Below the pieces are notes generated by a model, which had not been told where the DNA came from, made no database searches, and worked only from the letters and a program-made list of their open reading frames with translations. Positions 10,076-18,319 of a DNA stretch of 64,000 nt are shown here, in pieces. Location of the stretch: contig OW569391.1 in assembly GCA_937625935.1 (NCBI GenBank), forward strand, positions 1-64,000. The letters are read 5' to 3'. The translations under genes and the position numbers were made by a program. The stretch's first letter is position 1, and each line of letters begins with the position of its first letter. Source of the DNA: Tetramitus jugosus (Eukaryota; Heterolobosea; Eutetramitea; Acrasida; Vahlkampfiidae).

Positions 10076-10230
10076 AACCCGTGCTTGATCGAATCTCTTC
10101 ACTTTGACATCCAGAGCACTGGGCAGAAGTCACAAACAGCCACAATCCGTTTTGAACTGTTATCTGTTTGCTTTGTTTTAATTAAACAGTCGAATTCTCC
10201 TGGGATCTGTCAGTTCCCGAACAATAGTTT
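9790..10230 (-). rRNA. Fragment of nuclear-type large-subunit (28S) rRNA
   Basis: The minus strand carries a colinear set of LSU landmarks. From high to low coordinate these are the GACTGTTTAATTAAAACAAAGC block, CTTCTGCCCAGTGCTCT, ACGGCGGGAGTAACTATGAC, CTCTCTTAAGGTAGCCAAAT, the GCCAAGGGAACGGGCTTGG block, CAGCGGGGAAAGAAGACC and TGAAATACCACTGC. The form is eukaryotic cytoplasmic, not mitochondrial. Normally invariant positions are changed (GGAGAATTCGACTG where GGGGAATCCGACTG is usual; GGGTTAACGGCGG for GGGTAAACGGCGG). Sequence on both sides leaves the rRNA path, so it is a truncated, diverged copy and probably not functional. No group I intron sits at the CTCTCTTAAGG site. Confidence 0.85.
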
Positions 10231-10334
10231 ATTGTACTCCGCCGGTATGTCACAGGTTCTCCCGTAACACACTGCAATCGATGATGTGCATTTTCAGGAT
10301 TAATTGTTTACCTCAGTGAAGAACAAAGACTCGG

Positions 10335-11212
10335 GTGGTGATGGCCCTGGGTAGGAATCCACAATACAACCTCTATCGGCAGCTGAACGAGCGGTTGAGA
10401 ATGAGCAAGAAACAAACCGAAGCGTTCTACATTGCTCAGCATCCCTCTGGACATCATGCATCATGGTCTCTAAAAGTGATGAAAAATAAAGGGCTTTGGA
10501 GAACAAAGTGGAATGGAAGACTATCGATAGCTCTATCAAGAAAGGAAGTGTTTCATACAGGGAGTTGTTACAAGGACATTGTGATTCTGTCTTGGAGGTA
10601 GAAGAAGACTTGCTCAGTTTTTAGACTGAATTGGGATAGTTACATTATAAGGGATAGGACTATTGCTCGTGTGGCTTTGCCATGAGAGCAAATGGAAGAA
10701 CGTTGGTGATTGGAATGGGCAATGGAGGATTTGGTAGTTACAAAGGAAGTAATTCTGCTCCCAAAGCAAAGCTATTGAAAAGATTGAATGAAAAATTCGC
10801 GCTTCAAATGGTGGATGAGTTTATTACCAGCCAGGTTATTTGTGAATACCATCGTCATTTGAATCCAGTCTGCAAGCATCAAAGACAAGACAAAGCAGGA
10901 TTGATGATCTCTATTGTCAGAGGAGTTAAACAGTGTGCAACCACTAAGTGTTTAATCGCAATGATGACTCACATCGAAAGGTGGTCAAGTCTGTCAAGCC
11001 CTCTGAGGCGTTATGATGAAGACTTACACTTTCAATTGTGTATCGAAGTCAAACAGACACAATCATACACCATGAAGTTTGTCATTATCCCCACCTGTCA
11101 ATGCATTGGTGCCAAGTACCTTCAGTCCACCAACGAGCAACACAGCCCCTCTCACGAGGCAACGTGTGTCGAATCACAATCAATGAAACAACCAGACTGG
11201 TACCCCGCTTGA
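10335..11212 (+). mobile_element. Decayed OrfB/TnpB-like (Fanzor-type?) transposase
   Basis: Two open pieces (10335-10601 and 10682-11212) with frame changes between and after them. The second reads RTLVIGMGNGGFGS, then KGSNSAPKAKLLKRL, then MVDEFITSQVICEYHRHLNP, and later RGVKQC followed by a C. This order (glycine-rich strand, short linker, VDEFxTS plus a zinc-ribbon CxxC/CxxH pair) is that of the C-terminal RuvC plus zinc-ribbon part of OrfB/TnpB-like proteins. A shifted frame just after gives NRNDDSHRKV where NRDxNAxxN is expected. A zinc cysteine is lost and frames are broken, so the copy is dead. It begins about 100 bases from the rRNA fragment. Terminal repeats were not identified. Confidence 0.45.
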
Positions 11213-11890
11213 GTGCATTCGTCTTGAGCTTGCCAACCAGTTTCAGTGTTCAATCTTTTGAGTTTGACATGTCAGAGCCGAAACCGAACGACAAGAAACC
11301 TTGGAACCAGTGACGAAGAGAAGCAGAATTGAAACCATGGGAGTATCAGTGATAAGCGCCACTGCGTTCGTGGTCACAACAGCAGAATCATTGACAATGT
11401 TACAGAGTCTGATGTTGATTGTCTAGTCAATGCTCTTCAGTTAAACGAGCGTCGCCATAACAGGATCATTGGTCATCGGCGGTTGTGTTAGATGTTGCCG
11501 GTGGAGTGGCGCACTCGGGCCAGCCGTACACCTCACACGCAAAACACAAGAAAAACCGCACCGTTGCAGGCGCAAGCGGACGGCCAGCAATTAACGGTTC
11601 GAAAAAAAGTGCAACGACGACAACCGATTCACCCGCACAGCAGAAAGAAGAGCAAGCCATCCTCTTCTGTCACGAAACGTGAAATGTTTCGCTTGCGATG
11701 TGCTTCATTCGTCTTTTTTTAACCCACTTTCGATTTCTCCCATTGGCCACCATTTGTCTTTACAACTCTTAACGGCCTTCCCACTAATACCTTGTGAGGT
11801 TTAAATAGTTTGCTTCCAACCTGTTTTCTTGGAGAGCACCATACAAAGACATAACAAACCTCTAACCAAGCAGTAACTCTCACTACAAGG
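11213..11890. other. No gene resolved; GC-richer patch at 11,480-11,690
   Basis: Overlapping short open frames on the plus strand. The patch near 11,480-11,690 is more GC-rich than its surroundings and encodes lysine-, threonine- and serine-rich peptides in two frames. No family features, so no product is called. Confidence 0.4.
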
Positions 11891-12548
11891 ATGAATAATC
11901 AACCGAACAACAAGATTTCCCTTCCAGCAAAGTCTCAAGCTCCATCTTAATGGGAAAGATGTTAAAGGAACATTGGTGCATATGGACAAGACCAATATGG
12001 TACCTGTTATCACAATGACTAACGTTTCTCGACTCACCACTCTTCAAGACTTGTTTGCCAAGGAGTCTCCAAACTCTGGACTATCATGGATCTCTATTCA
12101 AGATTCACATGGAAACTGGAAAAAGATGGGAGATACAGGATTAGAAACAAGTAGAGCTTTTTCTAAACTTGTTGAAAATGGTCCAAAGAGCGAAAAGGTC
12201 CGTTCCTTCTTGAATCGACGATTTACTAAGGACAAGTCCAATGTCCTGGGCTCTGTAAAAAGAGGTGTTGAACTACAAGCTAAAAGAACCAATGTCAGTC
12301 CTCCCTCGGACTCCAGTGCTGAACGTCCATCAAAGAAAAGAAGAACCGAGGTGGCCTCCTTCACACTGAGAACTGACAAAGAAGGGGCTGAATTAGTTAA
12401 CACTGTTCGTGCTTTCGTAGCTTTCCGCGCCGAAGCCATGCTCTACAAACAGCGAGCTTCAGACCAGATCGAAGCTTTGGGTGGAACACTTGAATTGGAG
12501 TCGTTGATTACCAAAGCTGTAAGACGTCAAACAAGAGGACCCAAATGA
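11891..12548 (+). pseudogene. Lysine/serine-rich probable nuclear protein, 5' frameshift
   Basis: From 11982 a clean frame of 188 aa runs to 12548. The frame is open upstream to 11895 without an ATG and reads SLKLHLNGKDVKGTLVHMDK. A different frame starting at ATG 11891 reads MNNQPNNKISLPAKS and stops at 11950. A one-base slip near 11930 would join them, so the gene is either frameshifted or carries a consensus error. The middle has PSKKRRTEV, a basic nuclear-localisation type segment, and the C-terminal 60 residues look helical. No known domain. A product from ATG 11982 is still possible. Confidence 0.45.
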
Positions 12549-13823
12549 GTCACTTTCTCTGCTAAAACATACTCACGATAAACAAAATCATTGCACACTC
12601 AATCATATTTCAAAAGGAGGAATCCAGCAGAGTTTTGTTTCCACGTGAAACACAAATCATGCTCACTGTTTTACCATTGATTCCAGATCGAAGCCGCCAA
12701 ATTGACAGCGCACGGAATCGTGATTCGCGTGATATGATACGACTGACTTCGGTGTTTGATACCGTCTTTGTGGACAGGCGCTTTTGAATCTACAACAGAA
12801 GACGATGATTTGAGTCTCAAGCTTGTACTTACAGGTCTTTTTGTGTAGCGTTCTCAAATAAGAACACCCTTTTTTCGGCTAGCCGACACTTTTTCCCTGT
12901 CCCTCCAGACGCTCGAGACAATTCCTGAATACGCGTAAAAGTGGTCAGGAAGGAGCCTTCATCATTTTGAGTGTCACCACAGAATCTTGTCTTGTGATCA
13001 AACGAACTCGTCGTCCTTCAAAAAATTCCACAAGGCCCGGAGACATAGGAGACCAACCGCGGTGAGAGCAGAACTTTGTTCGTGACAGGTGAGGGTCTGG
13101 GAATGCTCGATCCTCACGAACTACCAAAGGGTGACCTGGGTCCCGCTGGGGCCGCCGACTTGTGCAACTTCCTCCAAAAAACCACATTTTCAAATCTGTG
13201 TCGAAAACGAGAGGAAGAGTGAAAACACAGCAGCAACAAGGTCATCAAAATACAATTATTCAGCAAGGGAACGAGGTGAAGTGACAACAAATTTGGATCT
13301 TATTGTATGACCAGGATCAGGAGAAGACTCAGTTTGAAGGAACCGAGCTCGGTTAACCATTGTTTTCGCCATTCCTATTGCATCCATGCGCAATTCTTAC
13401 CTTTGGTCATGTGTGGAGTGAAGCAGCATTTCATGATGAAAAAACTCAGGAAAGCTTCTCAAGAGGACGACAATGGATCTTTGCTCTTCTGATACATTTT
13501 GTTCTTCAACATTAGTCGCCGGCGATCGGTAACTGCACTATCTACACTATCAAGGATGAACGAGTTCCACCAATACGAACAAACATACTTACCAACTCGA
13601 CCATAAAGAAATGCCGTCCAGTCATTTACCCTGGATCGATTTGGTCAGTTACTTGAGTCTAAAAGCTTGCAAGTTGGATCCGAAGAAGAAACAGACAGCC
13701 ATAATGCCTCTCTTTCATCATCATAGAGCTCAACCTTTGTTGTTGATGATACTCGTACCTCAATGTAGAGGACCTTGTATGATAAAATAGGTTTCCAGTG
13801 GTGATGATATTGAAACCCAGGAA
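12549..13823. other. Relic-rich stretch, no gene resolved
   Basis: Short open frames on both strands (for example 12945-13193 minus and 13089-13492 plus) without domain features, starts or splice borders I trust. Base composition is uneven. Probably degraded coding sequence. Confidence 0.4.
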
Positions 13824-14105
13824 TTGTGTTGTTCATGTGGTACAACATGGAGAGTACTTTGCACAACAGCCAAAAAATTTTTGACTTCATTTCAAAAAGA
13901 TGACCAAGTGGATGTTGCCAACGGCAGAGTCACCCTGAACAAGCATTGTGTAGCTCTGAACACATGTAAATGTCGAGAAGGATACAGTGGCGATGATTGC
14001 TCTATTCCTATATGCTTCGGATATTCGAGTAGTAGCCATACCGATTGTTCTTCTAAGGGAAAGTGTATAGCAACCAACAAGTGCGTTTGTACACCTGTAT
14101 ATTAG
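13824..14105 (+). pseudogene. Relic of an EGF-repeat surface protein
   Basis: The frame contains one complete EGF-like unit and part of a second: CKCREGYSGDDC, then IPICFGYSSSSHTDCSSKG and CIATNKCVC. The spacing and the PICFGYSS linker match the EGF units of the intact genes at 29 kb and 60.8 kb. It stops at TAG just where a GYxGxxC segment should follow, and the upstream part is not EGF-like. It is therefore a fragment of that gene family rather than a working gene. Confidence 0.6.
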
Positions 14106-14393
14106 GAGATACACGATCTATTAATCCTGATCTTCTGGTGTTGTTGTCACTTTTGATAATTCCTCTTGTGATAGACGATCGTCTTCCTTTATCGTAGATG
14201 CATCTACCAGTGTACTATGAAGAAGTCGACAATATCACAATCAATTGGTTCCCTTTGTTGTACTACTGTTTCGTCTGGTGGGAAACTCCGAACACCAAAA
14301 ATGGTTTGAACGTTGGATGTCATGATGGAACATACCGCATCTGGGCAGTCCATTTTGTGCTGCACATAAAAAACAAAAAGAAATCCTCATATC

Positions 14394-15852
14394 ATGATCA
14401 ACGATTATGTGTTCACTCTTGCATCTCTTCTTGACGGTATGTTCATGGTGATCCTCAATCAATCGAATTGTTCTTTGTTCTCATTGTTCCCTCATCTCTT
14501 TGTTTCGTGTGCTTTCAGATGAAGAATGCAGACAATGTCTTCGCCTCTTCTTGAAGAGAGAACACAACTTGGAGTCCTTAGAATTTCTGGATCAACTTGT
14601 TGTTCTAGAACAATTGCAGAGCAAGACAACAATATCAACGTTGCAGAAATTGATTGATCACGTGGATTACGTTGTCAACACCTATGTGATGGTAAATTCA
14701 CCCAAACAAATTAATGTTTCGGCCAATGAAAGAGACCATGTAGTCAACCATGTGAATTTGTGGAAAACAGGGTTGAATTCAGGTGACGTAGACACTATTT
14801 CAATGACAAGTTCACAACCGTTTCAACACTTCAAAAGCATGAAGCTCGTTGTGGAAACAGAAATGATGTGCGATGTGTTACCTAGGTTTCTTCGCTCTCA
14901 AATATGGACAAGTTTAGTGTACAAGAATGACCTAAATATTATAAGGAGGGTAGGACGACATAAGCGAGCTCTAGAAATGTCCTATTCAGACGATGATTTT
15001 GTTGAACATGTAGTCGAGGACAGAGATTTGAAATTTCAGTGGAGTTTGTCAGAAGATAATGCTGATTGGAAGCTAGTCGGATGGAGCAAAAAAAGAAAGA
15101 TTATGGCTTTCTCGTCGAGTCATATCTTGGAATATTTCCCTGATGTTTCTTGGATGAGAGAGGGCTCAGTTTCAAAATTCATTGGCATTCTACCCTTTTC
15201 GTTCGAAGTATGCGAACATTATTTGTTTCACTCTAAGTACATGCAAGTGTTCGATGATAATGTTGTGGGACACCGAACTCTCGAGTATTATACTCACGAG
15301 GAGTTGAAATTAAAATATCCAACCAAGAATGTGTCCGAAGGCAGAACATGCGCAGTAGTAATGTACAATGTTAAGTTTCCATTCCCACTAGCTCCTAGAG
15401 TATATTGTGTTGCTGTGAGTGGATATTTTGATAAGGAATCGATGGAAGGAGTATTAATCTATAAGCCATGTCATCATCCAGAGCTAGACAAGATAAATCG
15501 GAATAGAGTGTGCTTCTTTAGGGATATTCAGCTCTATTTGCTAAAGAAAATTGACGATCAAAGAACAATGTACTTTCAAATTCATGCATGTGATGTTGGT
15601 AGTTCCCTGGGTAACAAGTTAGCAAAACTTGTCATGTATCAGAGAAGCAAACAACTCAGTGCTAACATCAACAAATTTTTACGATCTGTTGCACATCTTC
15701 CAATCCCTGAGCCTGACTTAGAAGATGGAGTGATGAGAACATACTTGGATCATAAGAGCCATACACCCTCTGTGCCTGAATCAGATGTTCGGCGTAGTTC
15801 TTCTGATACTGACTCAGATTTCAAGAACACCTTTGGGTCAATTTTTGCTTGA
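14394..15852 (+). CDS. RGS domain - START domain protein
   Basis: A two-exon gene: ATG at 14394, an 82-base intron 14437..14518 (GTATGT...TTTCAG), 458 aa. The N-terminal 150 residues are an RGS domain, with FTLASLLDDEECRQCLRLFL, then KREHNLESLEF, then a C-terminal MCDVLPRFLRSQIW helix. RGS domains speed GTP hydrolysis by G-alpha. Residues about 190-410 resemble a START lipid-binding domain (W-rich strand near WKLVGW, closing helix VMYQRSKQLSANINKFL). The tail is serine-rich. The longest open frame starts on TTG; splicing supplies both the ATG and the first RGS helix. Likely role: lipid-responsive G-protein regulation at a membrane. Confidence 0.75.
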
Positions 15853-16169
15853 GCCAAAGAACGATCAAATTTCTAACTTTTCAGTTTGCCCTCTTAGTAT
15901 CTTCACTTTACCACGGCGACATTAAGGTCCTGAGGACGATCCTGCTGTAGAGGTATTAAGGGTATGTTAACTCCATGTGACAGAGTACAAATTTCACAGA
16001 GCCTCAAGATGGCATCAGCGTGCAGCTCTCCCATTAGTCCTGATTCTCTACAAGTGGATGGCACAACTAATAAATGCGATTCCCCAAGTGTCGGAAGAAA
16101 TATTCATCCAGTTTTTTCAGTCAGAACTTCTTTCCTCGCCAGGCTACAACAAGAAAGATTCAGAACAGC

Positions 16170-17051
16170 ATGACAATGAAAAGACCAGCCACAGAGGAAA
16201 GCATTCCTGCCAAGATCCCAAAAACTGCAGAGGACGAAGAGCCCCAAGAAGACTTTGACGTGAATCGAGATGTCAAATGTGGCATCTCTCCAAGTGTGTA
16301 CTTGAGAGAACAGAGCATCATGTTCAACATGGCTTCCTGTCTGCCTCCGTACACTGGAATCGATGTTGGATATTCCTTTGAAGATTTACCATGGGAATCC
16401 TTTGTGAAGTCCGTATTGGAACTTAACAAGATCAACCATCAAGTCGATCAGAAGCAACTGACAGTATCCTTGGATTTGATGAAACATCAGTTGACCCACG
16501 GTGATATTGTCAACATGTCAAATTATCGATTGATTCACGCATACGTTGTGTATCGTCTCAAGCCAGCCGATACGCCATTGCTCCTCAAAACATACATGGA
16601 ATATGGTTATGGTGCTCCCTGTGATTTCTCTGATGCCCCAAGGGGCTATTTCCTTGGAGCTTATGATCTCTGGTACTATTACCATCTGCCTGATTGCCTA
16701 TGGCCAGGATCAGACATCTATGATGAGGTCATAAAAGAAATTCAAGAGAAAAAGAATCCAGATCGTCCTTCGGTATCTCGTCGCGGCCATCAAAGTATAG
16801 AGCCATCTCGCTTTCCATCTGATTATGTGCTCATCTATGAGGAAGGTTTGGATAGATTGATCCCCTCATGGCTCACTCTCAATCAAGTGGAGGATGATGG
16901 CCTCACAAGTGCAGGGGTTGCCCGAATAAGACAGAGATATCAAAACAGAAGACAGATGCTGTGCAGTGCTACCTCCACGATTACTCATGGCCTTTTCAAG
17001 AACAAAATTCCTCAAGACCTGATCATTCACATGACAGCATTCATTGCTTGA
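16170..17051 (+). CDS. Unrecognised 293-aa protein
   Basis: ATG at 16170 begins MTMKRPATEESIP, a lysine/acid-rich leader like a nuclear-localisation signal. An earlier in-frame ATG at 16074 would add 32 residues with poor composition. The body is well composed and has a conserved look (YVVYRLKPADTPLLLKTY, a tyrosine-rich YDLWYYYHLPDCLWPG) but matches no domain I know. The C-terminal helix (PQDLIIHMTAFIA) is weakly F-box-like. Probably a lineage-specific family. No signal peptide or membrane span. Confidence 0.65.
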   Translation: MTMKRPATEESIPAKIPKTAEDEEPQEDFDVNRDVKCGISPSVYLREQSIMFNMASCLPPYTGIDVGYSFEDLPWESFVKSVLELNKINHQVDQKQLTVSLDLMKHQLTHGDIVNMSNYRLIHAYVVYRLKPADTPLLLKTYMEYGYGAPCDFSDAPRGYFLGAYDLWYYYHLPDCLWPGSDIYDEVIKEIQEKKNPDRPSVSRRGHQSIEPSRFPSDYVLIYEEGLDRLIPSWLTLNQVEDDGLTSAGVARIRQRYQNRRQMLCSATSTITHGLFKNKIPQDLIIHMTAFIA

Positions 17052-17188
17052 GTTGCGAAAGGATACTGCCGTGCATGCTGTTTGTTCTAGGCTTCGAATC
17101 TCTGCGCACTGTGATAACACTCATACGTTGCTCATAAAGCCAGCTCCCTGCTGGATTGAGTGAAGTCACAACATGTTTTATTCTAATT

Positions 17189-18076
17189 CTAAGCATTAAT
17201 GATAGCTCCCCCATTAGGATGCAATATCTGTCCAGTCATGAAGGAACTGTCTTCAGATGCAAGGAAAACATAACAAGTGGCACATTCGAAAGGTTGTCCA
17301 GGTCTTCCCAGAGCTGTGTGCTTCCCAAACTCCTTAACCTTGTCCTCGGGCATACTTGAGGGAATGAATGGCGTCCAAATTGGACCCGGTGCAACTCCAT
17401 TGACTCGGATACCCTTTGGAGCCAAGCTCTGGGATAGTGATCTTGTGAAAGTGGTGATTGCTCCGTTTGTTGCAGAATAGTCTATCATCTCCTTCTTTCC
17501 CTTGTATGCAGTGACCGAAGTAGTGTTGATGATACAACACTGATTGTGCTCCTTCATGTGATCCAAAGCAAATTGAGTCAAATAGAAGAAACTGAACACA
17601 TTGGTTTTGAAGGTTTTCTCCAATTGATCCGGAGAAATATCTCTCAAATCTTCCTGCCAGTACTGAACTCCTGCATGGTTGACCAGGATATCCAATTGAT
17701 CTCTTCCAAATTCTTTGAGAGTTGTATCGATGGCTTTCTTACAGAAATCGCGGTCCGATACATCTCCACAAATCAACACGCACTTTTGACCTTCTTCCTC
17801 GACGAGTTTCTTGGTCTCATTGGCATCTTCATGATTCTTCAGATAGACAATGGCAACATCCGCTTTTTCTCTTGCAAAGAGAATGGAAACGGAACGACCA
17901 ATACCAGAATCTCCACCAGTAATCAGAGCAATCTTGCCCTTGAGTTTTTCAGCTCCCTTGTAGTAAGCCTTGTTGTCATACTGTGGAGGAGGGTTCATCT
18001 GCTTTTCAGAGCCTGGATGGGTCTTTTGCTGCTGAGGAGGAATGTCCGTTGGCTTTTCCATTGATGTTTCTACCAT
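17189..18076 (-). CDS. Short-chain dehydrogenase, YghA/GSP39 type, altered active site
   Basis: A 295-aa Rossmann-fold oxidoreductase resembling bacterial stress-type glucose/ribitol dehydrogenases, including the typical proline-rich leader (PPQQQKTHPGSEKQM). It has the cofactor loop TGGDSGIG, the GDVSD loop and NTTSVTAYKG with the catalytic serine. The catalytic YxxxK is YSATN: codon AAC at 17465-17467 gives Asn where Lys is expected, and NNAG is NHAG. The rest of the frame is intact, so this is a candidate pseudoenzyme rather than a decayed gene, unless one base is a sequencing error. The family is mainly bacterial, so ancient transfer is plausible. Confidence 0.9.
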   Translation of the reverse strand: MVETSMEKPTDIPPQQQKTHPGSEKQMNPPPQYDNKAYYKGAEKLKGKIALITGGDSGIGRSVSILFAREKADVAIVYLKNHEDANETKKLVEEEGQKCVLICGDVSDRDFCKKAIDTTLKEFGRDQLDILVNHAGVQYWQEDLRDISPDQLEKTFKTNVFSFFYLTQFALDHMKEHNQCCIINTTSVTAYKGKKEMIDYSATNGAITTFTRSLSQSLAPKGIRVNGVAPGPIWTPFIPSSMPEDKVKEFGKHTALGRPGQPFECATCYVFLASEDSSFMTGQILHPNGGAIINA

Positions 18077-18319
18077 GGTATCGAAATGTAGTACTATGTG
18101 TGTAACGTTGTTTCTTTTGGTTCGTATTCACTTCAAAGAGAGGCTTCAATTTATCCCCACTGATACTTGGCTGAGCCGAACAGGATGATACATTTTATTC
18201 TTGACACTTCATGATATGTGAAATTAGGGGCTTATATTTATACCTTGTTCATCGAGAGATCAAGATCTGTTAACTCAGTCGGAAGGAATTGTAATGGAAA
18301 TATCATTTTATCCTTAAAT

